64,000 nt of DNA from NCBI GenBank assembly GCA_902786595.1, contig CADADB010000005.1, positions 62,001-126,000 of the forward strand, written 5' to 3'. The notes below the pieces were generated by a model. The model was not told the origin of the DNA. It did no database searches and saw only the letters and a list, made by a program, of their open reading frames with translations. A program made the translations under genes and the position numbers. This DNA comes from an uncultured Bacteroidota bacterium. Lineage in GTDB: Bacteria > Bacteroidota > Bacteroidia > Bacteroidales > WCHB1-69. This document shows positions 1-7,785 of this stretch, piece by piece. Within the stretch, counting starts at the first letter, position 1, and each line of letters begins with the position of its first letter.

Positions 1-1
1 C

Positions 2-421
2 GAGCGCATCGGCATCTGGGGATGGAGCTTCGGCGGTTATCTCTCCGCTTTGTCGATGTTCCGTGGCGACGGTGCCTTCAAGATGGCCATCTCGGTGGCG
101 CCCGTCACCAACTGGCGTTACTACGACAACATCTACACCGAGCGTTTCATGCGCACCCCGCAGGAGAACCCCGACGGCTACGACCTCAACTCTCCGACAA
201 CTTACGCCAAGGACCTCAAAGGCAAGTACTTGCTGATTCATGGCACCGCCGACGACAACGTCCACTTCCAGAACGCCATGGAGTTGGTGAAGGGCTTGAA
301 CGCGGCCGGCATCGAATACGACCAGTTCTTCTTCCCCAACAAGAACCACTTCATCATGGGCGGGAACACGAGGACGTATTTGTATAACAAGTTGGCGAAA
401 TATATTTTGGAGAATTTGTAG
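2..421 (+). CDS. Dipeptidyl-peptidase IV-like S9 serine peptidase, C-terminal part
   Basis: The gene enters from the left edge, so only the last 139 codons are seen. They hold the end of the alpha/beta-hydrolase catalytic domain of the prolyl oligopeptidase (S9) family. The nucleophile elbow GWSFGGY lies at the very start, with Ser at bases 26-28. The acid is probably in GTADDNVHF and the histidine in NKNHFIMGG. The block YTERFMRTPQENPDGY is typical of the DPP4 branch. Such enzymes remove N-terminal Xaa-Pro dipeptides in the periplasm or at the cell surface; the signal peptide and beta-propeller would lie outside the window. The stop codon is followed at once by short tandem repeats. The family is well supported; the exact substrate is not. 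Confidence 0.9.
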   Translation, partial: ERIGIWGWSFGGYLSALSMFRGDGAFKMAISVAPVTNWRYYDNIYTERFMRTPQENPDGYDLNSPTTYAKDLKGKYLLIHGTADDNVHFQNAMELVKGLNAAGIEYDQFFFPNKNHFIMGGNTRTYLYNKLAKYILENL

Positions 422-482
422 TGAGCAGTGAGCAGTGAACAGTGAATAGTGAATTCAAATCACAAATCACAAATCACAAAAA
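421..482. repeat. Short-motif tandem repeat after stop codon
   Basis: Degenerate copies of GTGAGCA/GTGAACA/GTGAATA followed by copies of AATCACA fill the gap between the peptidase stop codon and the hppA leader. The same style of repeat, with other motifs, recurs in most gaps of the window. Confidence 0.8.
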
Positions 483-524
483 AAGAAACAACTTAACTAA
501 ATTATTCATAAAACCCAAAAAAGT

Positions 525-2735
525 ATGGAAAATCTTGTAAAGTATGTATGGATCGTGTTTTGCGCATCCGTCGTCGCATTGGGTTTCGCGTTCTTCTTCT
601 ATCGCAGAATGCTGAAGGAAGACGAAGGCACTCCCACTATGCGTGAAATCGCCTCGCACGTCCGCAAGGGCGCCATGGCTTACCTGAAACAGCAGTACAA
701 GGTGGTGACAATCGTGTTCATCGTCTTGGCCATCCTGTTCTTCATCATGTCGATCTTTGATCTGCAGAACGGCTGGGTCTGGTTCGCTTTCCTGACCGGC
801 GGTTTCTTCTCCGGTTTGGCTGGCTTCCTCGGCATGAAGACCGCCACTTATGCCTCTGCACGTACCGCCAACGGTGCTCGTCAGACTCTCAACAAGGGTT
901 TGCAGATCGCCTTCCGCAGCGGTGCTGTCATGGGCTTGACGGTCGTTGGTCTCGCGTTGCTCGACGTTTCCGTGTGGTTCTTCATCCTCGACCATTTCAT
1001 TCCTGAGGAACACCATCTGGTGATCATCACCACCACGATGCTGACCTTCGGTATGGGTGCTTCCACACAAGCGTTGTTCGCACGTGTGGGCGGCGGTATT
1101 TACACCAAAGCCGCTGACGTGGGCGCTGACCTTGTCGGTAAGACCGAATACAACATCCCTGAGGACGACCCGCGCAACCCCGCTACCATCGCCGATAACG
1201 TGGGCGACAATGTGGGTGACGTTGCTGGTATGGGTGCTGACCTGTACGAGTCCTACGCTGGCTCCATCCTCTCCACCATGGCTCTCGGTGCTGCCGCTTT
1301 CGCCACCCTCGGTGCCGAAATGCAGATGCGCTCCATCCTCGCTCCTATGATGATTGCCGCCGTTGGCGTGATTCTCTCTGTGATCGGTATCTTCATGGTT
1401 CGCACTAAAGAAGACGCCACGATGACTGAACTGCTCAAGGCCCTCAGCCGCGGTACCAACACCGCCGCTTGCCTCATCGCAGTGGCCACGTTCTGCATCA
1501 TGTATGTGCTCTTCAAGGATTCCACCGACATCGTGTGGTGGCAGGTCTCCCTCTCTGTAGTTGTGGGTCTGCTCGCCGGCGTGATTATCGGTAAATCAAC
1601 GGAATACTACACCTCCCAATCCTTCAAACCGACACAGAAGGTCGCTGAGGCATCCCAGACGGGTCCTGCCACGGTCATCATCTCCGGTATCGGCTTGGGT
1701 ATGATTTCCACGGTCATCCCGGTGCTCACCATCGGTGTGGCCATCATCCTCGCTTTCTTGTGCGCCAATGGTTTCCAGATCGAGTTCAATGCCATCAACC
1801 TCTCCAAGGGTCTTTACGGTATCGGTATCGCAGCTGTGGGTATGCTTTCCACGCTGGGTATCACCTTGGCTACCGACGCTTACGGTCCTATCGCCGACAA
1901 TGCCGGTGGTAACGCCGAGATGAGCGGTTTGGAACCTGAAGTTCGTAAACGCACTGACGCTCTCGACGCGCTGGGTAACACCACCGCTGCCACGGGTAAG
2001 GGCTTCGCCATCGGTTCTGCCGCTCTGACCGCCCTCGCACTGCTCGCTTCCTACGTGGAAGAGATCAAGATCGCCCTCGTGCGTATCGGTACTGACACCC
2101 TCGACCTTGGCAACCGCGTCGTCGAAACCGCTCAGGCATCCCTGATCGACTTCATGGAATATTACAATGTCTCTTTGATGAACCCGAAGGTGCTCGTGGG
2201 TGTCTTCATCGGCTCCATGATGGCCTTCTTGTTCTGCGGTCTCACGATGAACGCAGTGGGTCGTGCCGCTCAGAAGATGGTGGAGGAAGTCCGCCGTCAG
2301 TTCCGCGAAATCAAGGGCATCCTCACCGGTGAGGGTACTCCGGATTACGCCCGTTGCGTGGCCATCTCCACGAAGGGTGCTCAACGCGAAATGTTGCTCC
2401 CGTCCATCCTCGCCATCCTGGCTCCCATCTGCACGGGCTTGATCCTCGGTGTGGCTGGTGTTCTCGGTCTGTTGGTTGGCGGTCTCGGCGCCGGTTTCGT
2501 GCTGGCTATCTTCATGGCCAATGCCGGTGGTGCTTGGGACAATGCCAAGAAGTATGTCGAGGAAGGCAACTTCGGCGGCAAGGGTTCTGATAACCACAAA
2601 GCTACCGTCGTGGGCGACACCGTGGGCGATCCCTTCAAGGACACCTCCGGTCCGTCTCTGAACATCCTCATCAAATTGATGAGCATGGTGAGCATCGTGA
2701 TGGCCGGTCTGACCGTTGCGGTGCATTTGCTGTAA
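525..2735 (+). CDS. hppA: Membrane-bound ion-translocating pyrophosphatase
   Basis: A 736-aa, very hydrophobic protein with the length and motifs of the M-PPase family, which couples PPi hydrolysis to H+ and/or Na+ export across the inner membrane. [13 protein letters not shown] begins near residue 198 and is followed by the aspartate-rich run [20 protein letters not shown]; the C-terminal [15 protein letters not shown] region is also present. In [10 protein letters not shown] (residues 484-493) the third position after GN-T-T is Ala (A488) with Gly at 491. That is the signature of K+-dependent enzymes, where K+-independent ones carry Lys and Thr. Bacteroides relatives are reported to pump Na+ or both ions, so Na+ pumping is plausible but not shown. 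It is a single-gene unit ending in a strong terminator at 2783-2814. Confidence 0.97.
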   Translation: MENLVKYVWIVFCASVVALGFAFFFYRRMLKEDEGTPTMREIASHVRKGAMAYLKQQYKVVTIVFIVLAILFFIMSIFDLQNGWVWFAFLTGGFFSGLAGFLGMKTATYASARTANGARQTLNKGLQIAFRSGAVMGLTVVGLALLDVSVWFFILDHFIPEEHHLVIITTTMLTFGMGASTQALFARVGGGIYTKAADVGADLVGKTEYNIPEDDPRNPATIADNVGDNVGDVAGMGADLYESYAGSILSTMALGAAAFATLGAEMQMRSILAPMMIAAVGVILSVIGIFMVRTKEDATMTELLKALSRGTNTAACLIAVATFCIMYVLFKDSTDIVWWQVSLSVVVGLLAGVIIGKSTEYYTSQSFKPTQKVAEASQTGPATVIISGIGLGMISTVIPVLTIGVAIILAFLCANGFQIEFNAINLSKGLYGIGIAAVGMLSTLGITLATDAYGPIADNAGGNAEMSGLEPEVRKRTDALDALGNTTAATGKGFAIGSAALTALALLASYVEEIKIALVRIGTDTLDLGNRVVETAQASLIDFMEYYNVSLMNPKVLVGVFIGSMMAFLFCGLTMNAVGRAAQKMVEEVRRQFREIKGILTGEGTPDYARCVAISTKGAQREMLLPSILAILAPICTGLILGVAGVLGLLVGGLGAGFVLAIFMANAGGAWDNAKKYVEEGNFGGKGSDNHKATVVGDTVGDPFKDTSGPSLNILIKLMSMVSIVMAGLTVAVHLL

Positions 2736-2782
2736 TAATAGTGAACAGTGAGCAGTGATCTGTGAACTGTGATTTGTAAATA

Positions 2783-2814
2783 GAACGGGGAGTCGAGAGA
2801 TTCCCCGTTTTTTT
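2783..2814 (+). terminator. Rho-independent terminator of hppA
   Basis: Arms AACGGGGA and TCCCCGTT enclose a loop of about ten bases and run straight into a T tract. It lies 48 bp after the hppA stop. Confidence 0.85.
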
Positions 2815-2831
2815 GTTGTGTAACTGAAATA

Positions 2832-2859
2832 GTAGAGACGTTTCATGAAACGTCTCTAC
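2832..2859. repeat. 28-bp palindrome, copy 1 (intergenic)
   Basis: A perfect 28-bp palindrome with half-site GTAGAGACGTTTCA. Identical copies lie at 8113-8140, 33098-33125 and 34198-34225; a longer variant is at 37396-37428. This copy is between hppA and the ROK kinase gene. Because it contains ATGAAACGTCTCTAC on each strand, it creates false starts reading MKRLY on both sides. Confidence 0.95.
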
Positions 2860-2899
2860 TGCGGTGATTTTATCTGTCTGTGTATATTCGTAATTTATG

Positions 2900-2908
2900 T
2901 ACCTTTGC
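2900..2908 (+). promoter_or_regulatory. Promoter -7 element of ROK kinase gene
   Basis: TACCTTTGC matches the Bacteroidetes TAnnTTTGC element. It lies 38 bp before the ATG at 2947 and downstream of the in-frame ATG at 2845, which argues that 2947 is the true start. Confidence 0.7.
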
Positions 2909-2946
2909 GCCCTGTAATCCTTATTCCCTTACAAGAATCACGATTT

Positions 2947-3891
2947 ATGAACCATCTGGCCATAGGTATTGACATAGGCGGCACAAACACGGATATCGCA
3001 CTGGTGAATCCGGACGGCAAAGTGCTGCAACACAAGATCTTGAAGACTGCCGAATACGAAGACCACCATCCTTACATCCTTGATATGGCCGGTGCCATCC
3101 GTGCGATACTGTCGGAGAACGGTGTCACGGAAGTTGCGGGCGTGGGCATCGGCGCCCCCAATGCCCATTTCGATACGGGCTGCATCGGGGCGGACACCGC
3201 CAACCTGCGGATGAAGAAGGAGATCCCGATATGTGAGATGCTGCAGCGGATGCTGAACATCCCGGTGACGCTCTCCAACGACGCGGATGCTGCCGCCCTC
3301 GGTGAGCACATCTACGGTGGCGCGAAGCTGATGCAGCATTTCGTGACCATCACCCTCGGTACGGGTGTCGGCAGCGGCATCTTCGTCGATGGCCGCCTTA
3401 TCCACGGACACGGTTGCATGGCCGGCGAACTCGGACACGCTATCGTCAACCCACTGAGCGACCGGCTCTGCAGCTGCGGTCGCAAGGGCTGTCTGGAGAT
3501 GTACGCCTCGGCGCGCGGTATCTGTCAGACCTACAAGGAATTGGCGGCCAAAGGAGACTTGCGGGACAACTTTTCTGGCAGCGAACTCACCTGCAAGGAT
3601 GTGGGCGAGATGGCCGTCGCGGGCGACCCGCTGGCACTCAAGACTTACGATGTCACGGCCTACTGGCTCGCCATCGGAATGGCCAACGCCGCGTCGTTCT
3701 GCTCCCCGGAGGCCTTCTTCCTCATGGGCGGTCCCACCCGCGCTGGCGAGGCCCTGCTGAAACCGCTGCGCCGCTACTTCGCTGAGAACCTGCTCTACAT
3801 CTACAAAGACCGCATCTCCATCCAATTGTCTGAACTACAATCCAATGACGCGGCCGTGTTGGGCGCCGCCGCGTTGATACATCTGAAATAA
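2947..3891 (+). CDS. ROK-family sugar kinase (glucokinase-like)
   Basis: A 314-aa cytoplasmic protein. The ATP-phosphate motif DIGGTN is at residues 9-14. SNDAD holds the likely catalytic Asp at 112. The ROK zinc site is H164 with C175-S-C177-G and C182, followed by E184 (motif CSCGRKGCLE). The family phosphorylates glucose, N-acetyl-amino sugars, fructose or similar; members lacking an N-terminal winged helix, like this one, are kinases rather than NagC/XylR-type repressors. I chose the ATG at 2947 over an in-frame ATG at 2845: the upstream 34 codons are dissimilar to ROK proteins, overlap the 28-bp palindrome and lie ahead of the -7 element at 2900. The sugar cannot be told from sequence. 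The downstream gene is a carrier, but a repeat-filled gap separates them. Confidence 0.92.
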   Translation: MNHLAIGIDIGGTNTDIALVNPDGKVLQHKILKTAEYEDHHPYILDMAGAIRAILSENGVTEVAGVGIGAPNAHFDTGCIGADTANLRMKKEIPICEMLQRMLNIPVTLSNDADAAALGEHIYGGAKLMQHFVTITLGTGVGSGIFVDGRLIHGHGCMAGELGHAIVNPLSDRLCSCGRKGCLEMYASARGICQTYKELAAKGDLRDNFSGSELTCKDVGEMAVAGDPLALKTYDVTAYWLAIGMANAASFCSPEAFFLMGGPTRAGEALLKPLRRYFAENLLYIYKDRISIQLSELQSNDAAVLGAAALIHLK

Positions 3892-3897
3892 ATTCCA

Positions 3898-3934
3898 CTA
3901 CCGAGCTCTTGCCCCTGTCGGGGCTGCTCAAGGA
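3898..3934. repeat. 'QPRRG' repeat, short intergenic copy
   Basis: CTACCGAGCTCTTGCCCC, then a GGGG arm and CTGCTCAAGGAA. The same element is at 43240-43276. Its reverse complement forms the first codons of two lipoprotein genes (7093 and 48460), where it encodes EQPRRG. The CCCC-TTCG/TGTC-GGGG core forms a small hairpin. Confidence 0.8.
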
Positions 3935-3983
3935 AAATGTCTTTTTTATTAAACCCTAAACCTTAACCCATAAACCATCCAGA

Positions 3984-5588
3984 ATGCGTACCAAATTCAA
4001 CATCCCCCATACCTTCACCATCGTCTTCTCCATCATCGCCGTGTGCGCCGTCTTGACTTGGATTGTGCCGGGCGGACAATTTGACCGTCAAACCGTTACG
4101 GTTGATGGACACGAACGCAACGTGGTGGTGGCCGACTCCTACCATCGTGTCGATCCCGCGCCGCAGACCTGGCAGGTATTCACCGCCTTCTTCAAGGGCT
4201 TCGAGCGCACTTCGGGCATCATCGTCTTCATCCTGATGATCGGCGGGGCTTTCTGGGTGATGAACGAGACCGACGCCATCAACCGCGGCATCTGGCTCTT
4301 CCTCGACAAAACCCAGCGTATGCAGCAGCACGCCTTCTTTCGAAAGGTAGGGGTCAACAACCTGCTGATTATCGCCATCATGCTGATGTTCAGTTTGTTT
4401 GGGTCGGTGTTCGGGATGAGCGAGGAGACCATCGCCTTCATCGTGGTCTTCGTGCCTTTGGCCGTTTCCATGGGCTACGACTCCATCACGGGGGTGCTGA
4501 TGTGCTACGTGGCCGCGCACGTGGGCTTCGCGGGCGCAATGCTCAACCCCTTCACCATCGGTATCGCACAAGGGTTGTCCGGGCTGCCCACCTTTTCGGG
4601 CATCGGTTACCGGTTGATTTGTTGGATTATTTTGACAGTTATCGCCATTGTTTTCACCCTGATATATGCGAACTACATCAAGAAGAATCCTGAAAAGTCG
4701 CTGACGTACAATATCGACAGCTATTGGCGCGAGAAGACCGCCGATACTGAGGACAAACACGAGTTGGTGAAGTCGGGTAGGGCGGCGTGGATCGTATATG
4801 GCTGTATATCTGCCATATTGCTCTATTGCGCTATCACGATGCCCTACACGGACATCACCGTGGGATTGGGCAGCCGTCACGTGGTGCTGTTCCCGATCTG
4901 GGCGGGGCTGTTCATCCTCATCGGATTCTTCGCCACACGGAAATCCGTACATCATCTGATCCTTACGCTGCTGTTGTTCACGATTCTGATTCTCGTGACG
5001 GGCGTGTTGGGCTACGACTGGTACGTGATGGAGATCGCCGGTCTCTTCTTCGCGATGGGCATCTCCGCCGGCATCGCCTTCGGGATGAAATTCGACAAAA
5101 TATTCCGCAGCTTTTTGGAAGGTTGCAAAGACATCCTCGTGGCAGCTTTGGTCGTCGGTCTGGCCGGTGGCATCATCATCATTCTGGAAGACGGCCACAT
5201 CCTCGACACGATCCTTTACGCAGTTGCGCAGGGGATGCAAAATGCCGGCCGTATCGGCAGCACCGCCACCATGTACGTGATGCAGAACCTGCTGAACCTG
5301 ATCATCCCGTCGGGTTCCGCGAAGGCCGCGCTCACCATCCCGATGATGGCCGAATGGTCAGATCTGATGAACATTCCGAGACAGCTAACGGTTCTCGCAT
5401 TCCAGTTCGGCGACGGCTTCACCAACATGATCACGCCTACTTCCGGTGTGCTCATCGGCGTGCTCGGCGTCGCCCGCATCCCGTATTCTACTTGGTTCCG
5501 CTTCATCTGGAAGTTCCTGTTGGCGCTCATTGTGCTGGGATTCCTGTTGCTGTTACCGCCGTTGTTCATGCCTTTCGCGGGATTCTGA
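3984..5588 (+). CDS. YfcC-family membrane transporter
   Basis: A 534-aa polytopic inner-membrane protein with about 12 hydrophobic segments. The N-terminus (PHTFTIVFSIIAVCAVLTW then IVPGGQF) is typical of the YfcC / 'C4-dicarboxylate anaerobic carrier'-like family, usually annotated as putative basic amino-acid or peptide-derived substrate carriers. The segment FGMSEETIAFI, a glycine-rich helix around residues 385-400 and LIIPSGSAKAALTIPMMAEW near residue 440 agree with this IT-superfamily fold. It starts at the only ATG that gives the family N-terminus, 92 bp after the ROK gene; the gap carries a short QPRRG repeat. The family is confident; the substrate is unknown. Confidence 0.88.
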   Translation: MRTKFNIPHTFTIVFSIIAVCAVLTWIVPGGQFDRQTVTVDGHERNVVVADSYHRVDPAPQTWQVFTAFFKGFERTSGIIVFILMIGGAFWVMNETDAINRGIWLFLDKTQRMQQHAFFRKVGVNNLLIIAIMLMFSLFGSVFGMSEETIAFIVVFVPLAVSMGYDSITGVLMCYVAAHVGFAGAMLNPFTIGIAQGLSGLPTFSGIGYRLICWIILTVIAIVFTLIYANYIKKNPEKSLTYNIDSYWREKTADTEDKHELVKSGRAAWIVYGCISAILLYCAITMPYTDITVGLGSRHVVLFPIWAGLFILIGFFATRKSVHHLILTLLLFTILILVTGVLGYDWYVMEIAGLFFAMGISAGIAFGMKFDKIFRSFLEGCKDILVAALVVGLAGGIIIILEDGHILDTILYAVAQGMQNAGRIGSTATMYVMQNLLNLIIPSGSAKAALTIPMMAEWSDLMNIPRQLTVLAFQFGDGFTNMITPTSGVLIGVLGVARIPYSTWFRFIWKFLLALIVLGFLLLLPPLFMPFAGF

Positions 5589-5590
5589 TC

Positions 5591-5758
5591 AATGCTGAAT
5601 GTTGAATGTTGAATGCTGAATGTGCGGTAAGGTACCGTGAAGAGTTATTAGTCTACGTCTAAGTTTAAGTCTACGTCTAAGTTTTAGCCAACACAAAAAG
5701 CCAATAGCCAATAGCCAACAGCCAACAGCCAACAGCTAATAGCCAACAGCCAACAGCA
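5591..5758. repeat. Compound short-motif tandem repeats
   Basis: Three blocks in series fill the gap: copies of TGAATGT/TGAATGC, then AAGTCTACGTCT, then many copies of AGCCAATAGCCAACAGCC. They start within a few bases of the YfcC stop codon and end just before the ECF sigma promoter. Confidence 0.8.
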
Positions 5759-5776
5759 AAATATGTAACCTTTTCG

Positions 5777-5785
5777 TATTTTTGC
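5777..5785 (+). promoter_or_regulatory. Promoter -7 element of ECF sigma operon
   Basis: TATTTTTGC, an exact TAnnTTTGC match, lies 26 bp before the sigma factor ATG and directly after the tandem repeats. Confidence 0.8.
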
Positions 5786-5810
5786 ATCCTAATATCAGAG
5801 GCGAGAGCGA

Positions 5811-6323
5811 ATGAAGAAAGAAGCATTCTGGGCGGAGCAATATCGGTGCCACATCGGGAAGATGGTGGGCGCGTGCTACCGGTATGTCGCCGACTGGGAT
5901 CTTGCGGAGGATTTGGCACAGGATGCGTTCCTCGCTGCGATGGAGAAAGCCAGCACCTTCCGCGCTTTCGGCAGCTTTGAGGGCTGGCTGAAGAAGATCG
6001 CCGTCAACCAGGCGCTGATGCACCTGCGCGACTGTCCGGAAATGGTGGAGTGGGACGAGAACCTGCACGGTCAGGAGGTGGTGGAAGAAGCTGAGGAACA
6101 AGCCGTTCCGCAGAAGGATTTCTCGCAGGAGGAGCTGTTGGAGGTCATCGGGAAGCTGCCCGTGAAGCAGCGCACGGTCTTCAACCTCTACGCGGTGGAG
6201 CACTACTCCCATTCGAAAATCGCCGAAACGCTCGGCATCTCCGTCGCCAACTCGAAGGTTCTGCTTTCCCGCGCGCGGGCGGAGCTGCAACAGCGGCTGA
6301 AGGCGGTGGTGATGAAACGATGA
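5811..6323 (+). CDS. ECF-type RNA polymerase sigma factor
   Basis: A 170-aa sigma-70-family protein with only regions 2 and 4. Region 2 is YVADWDLAEDLAQDAFLAAM..FEGWLKKIAVNQAL (about residues 23-75). Region 4 is the helix-turn-helix LPVKQRTVFNLYAVEHYSHS followed by KIAETLGISVANSKVLLSRAR (about 112-160). The acidic linker between them is typical of Bacteroidetes ECF factors. It would direct RNA polymerase to a small regulon, probably including its own operon. Downstream on the same strand lie two lipoproteins, a single-pass membrane protein that may be its anti-sigma factor, and an outer-membrane barrel protein, which suggests an envelope-sensing circuit. The target promoter cannot be read off here. 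Confidence 0.93.
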   Translation: MKKEAFWAEQYRCHIGKMVGACYRYVADWDLAEDLAQDAFLAAMEKASTFRAFGSFEGWLKKIAVNQALMHLRDCPEMVEWDENLHGQEVVEEAEEQAVPQKDFSQEELLEVIGKLPVKQRTVFNLYAVEHYSHSKIAETLGISVANSKVLLSRARAELQQRLKAVVMKR

Positions 6324-6470
6324 TACGATGAGGCGATGATACGATGAAGCGATGAAACGATGAGGCGATGAAACGATGAGGCGATGATACGATGAAGCGA
6401 TGAAACGATGAGGCGATGATACGATGATACGATGATACGATGAGGCGAGGAAACGATGAGGCGATGATGA
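6321..6470. repeat. 8-9 bp tandem repeat array (GATGAnnCGAT type)
   Basis: About 17 degenerate units alternating CGATGATA, CGATGAAG, CGATGAAA and CGATGAGG begin on the stop codon of the sigma factor. The units sit head to tail with no spacers, so this is not a CRISPR. Related arrays on the opposite strand lie at 15487-15534 and 48483-48548. Confidence 0.85.
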
Positions 6471-6476
6471 CATGGA

Positions 6477-6568
6477 ATATGTGAGGGCTTGCAGGCCGTT
6501 AGGTCTGCAGGGCTCGGTAGAAACGACGGAGAAACGGTTGGTTCGCACGCCGTTAGGTGTGCGGGCAA
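6477..6568 (+). repeat. ~85-bp interspersed element, copy A
   Basis: It starts near GAGGGCTTGCAGGCCGTTAG and ends in CGCCGTTAGGTGTGCGGGCAA. Both ends form small hairpins with a CCGTTAGG-type loop. Copy B at 7686-7778 is nearly identical; copy C at 34302-34385 is diverged and inverted. Copies A and B each sit 8 to 36 bp upstream of a gene of the sigma-factor operon. Confidence 0.85.
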
Positions 6569-6604
6569 TAGACAAGAATAAGAGTAATTCCAAAATATAA
6601 CGTT

Positions 6605-7096
6605 ATGAAACAAACAATGAAGTTTGCAGCAGTTATTCTGCTGACATTGCTGGCAACCGCTTGCAACAAACCCGAAAAGAAAGAACTCGTCGGCACCTGG
6701 CAGTGGTACTGCACCTCAGGCGGCATCGCGGGTGTCAACTACACCCCTGAAAGCGAAGGCTTTGAAGCCAAACTCGTTTTCAAGGGCAGTCACTTCACTT
6801 TCTACAAAGATGGAGAAAAGATTACATCTGGCACATATCGAGTTGATTACAAGGTAGATGAAACCCTATACAACAAAAAAGGTGACATCGATGATACCTT
6901 CTACTCCTGGTTCAACCTGAACATTCCGGAGGCGCAGTGCAAAAAAATTTCAGAAGCCACCAACGGTAAAATAGCCCCTTTCCCGAAGAGTTTCGCCGTC
7001 ATCAGCTACGATGACCGATACGATCCGTATGTGCTTTCTATAAGCGACAACTGCTATGACGGATTTTCTTACACATTTGTAAAAGCAATAATATGA
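6605..7096 (+). CDS. Lipoprotein, lipocalin-like
   Basis: A 163-aa protein with a lipoprotein signal: a hydrophobic stretch and the lipobox LATAC, with Cys at residue 20. The mature part opens with KKELVGTWQW, the 'LVGTW' start common to lipocalin-like and META-type small beta-barrel lipoproteins. Beyond that I recognise no family. It is predicted to be anchored in the outer or inner membrane facing the periplasm. It overlaps the next gene by 4 bp (ATGA), a sign of translational coupling. It sits in the sigma-factor operon, so it may be part of that regulon. An ATG at 6617 is an alternative start. Confidence 0.8.
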   Translation: MKQTMKFAAVILLTLLATACNKPEKKELVGTWQWYCTSGGIAGVNYTPESEGFEAKLVFKGSHFTFYKDGEKITSGTYRVDYKVDETLYNKKGDIDDTFYSWFNLNIPEAQCKKISEATNGKIAPFPKSFAVISYDDRYDPYVLSISDNCYDGFSYTFVKAII

Positions 7097-7677
7097 AAAA
7101 CACTTTCATTGAACAGCCTCGAAGGGGCAACACGCACGAAGTGCTAATAACCCCACATAAGGCCGAAGGCCGCGGTATGTGGACGGTTGCTGCCATGCTC
7201 ATCCTCGCCGTGTGCATCGCCGCCTGCGACCCCGGGTACACCGAAGACGTGGCCATCCGCAATGCTTCAAAGCATTACGTCACCATCATCCCTCATGACG
7301 CGATGCTCAACGATTCCACATTGGTGCCCTCTAATAAAGTCTATACGTTAGCCCCCAAAGAAGAAATTGTTATTGAGCAGTTGGGCGGCATCGGCAGTGC
7401 CGGTTTCGACGAGGGTGTGAGCTATTTCAAGACATTTTATGGCGATTCGGTGAAACTGAGTTTCGGAGGTTTCGGAGAAGACGGACTTGTGCGCGAAAAA
7501 AAGTATTATGCTTGGGAGACCGATGGTATCAGTCCTTACAATTTCCAATCTGCGAAATACACCTACGAAGAGAAGAGGAACACTGGGCGTGTCTTTCATG
7601 ACCTGCCCTATTACGGCAAGCTCACGTTCACCATCACGGATGAGCATTACGCTGAGGCGATTACGATGAAGCGATGA
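7093..7677 (+). CDS. Lipoprotein with repeat-derived N-terminal leader
   Basis: A 194-aa protein coupled to the upstream lipoprotein by ATGA. The hydrophobic signal segment and lipobox (AVCIAAC, Cys 45) are preceded by about 28 residues of MKNTFIEQPRRGNTHE.. type that come from the QPRRG repeat, also found before the lipobox in the gene at 47711-48460. Without the repeat, translation would have to begin at Met 29 (7177). The mature domain has no motif I know. The ATGA overlap suggests the repeat-encoded start is really used; if so the signal peptide has an unusually long charged n-region. The gene ends inside a short GATGAnnCGATGA array and is followed by element copy B. Confidence 0.75.
   Translation: MKNTFIEQPRRGNTHEVLITPHKAEGRGMWTVAAMLILAVCIAACDPGYTEDVAIRNASKHYVTIIPHDAMLNDSTLVPSNKVYTLAPKEEIVIEQLGGIGSAGFDEGVSYFKTFYGDSVKLSFGGFGEDGLVREKKYYAWETDGISPYNFQSAKYTYEEKRNTGRVFHDLPYYGKLTFTITDEHYAEAITMKR
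7103..7172 (-). repeat. 'QPRRG' repeat, coding copy in lipoprotein 7093
   Basis: The minus strand reads TTGCCCCTTCGAGGCTGTTCAA, preceded by the GTTATTAGC and 'GTGGGG' part seen also at 48394-48460. It supplies the start codon and about 24 codons of the gene it lies in. Confidence 0.75.
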
Positions 7678-7685
7678 ATGACGAT

Positions 7686-7778
7686 GAATATATGAGGGCT
7701 TGCAGGCCGTTAGGTCTGCAGGGCTCGGTAGAAATGACGGAGGAACGGTGGTTCGCACGCCGTTAGGTGTGCGGGCAA
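7686..7778 (+). repeat. ~85-bp interspersed element, copy B
   Basis: Nearly identical to copy A at 6477-6568, including the GGGCTCGGTAGAAA middle and the CGCCGTTAGGTGTGCGGGC end. It ends 7 bp before the ATG of the next gene. Confidence 0.85.
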
Positions 7779-7785
7779 AAAATAA

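Noticed and set aside
1596..2846. 416-codon open frame on the minus strand of hppA
   Set aside because: It is His/Glu/Asp-rich shadow coding opposite a strongly conserved pyrophosphatase and starts in the palindrome.
2845..2946. Longer N-terminus for the ROK kinase
   Set aside because: It begins in the 28-bp palindrome (false start MKRLY), spans the -7 promoter element and shows no family similarity.
3963..5240. 425-codon open frame opposite the YfcC gene
   Set aside because: The composition (His, Asp, Glu and Gln runs) is typical of the antisense of a membrane-protein gene; the plus-strand protein is clearly real.
6321..6470. Possible CRISPR array
   Set aside because: The 8-9 bp units are head to tail with no unique spacers, and no cas genes are present.
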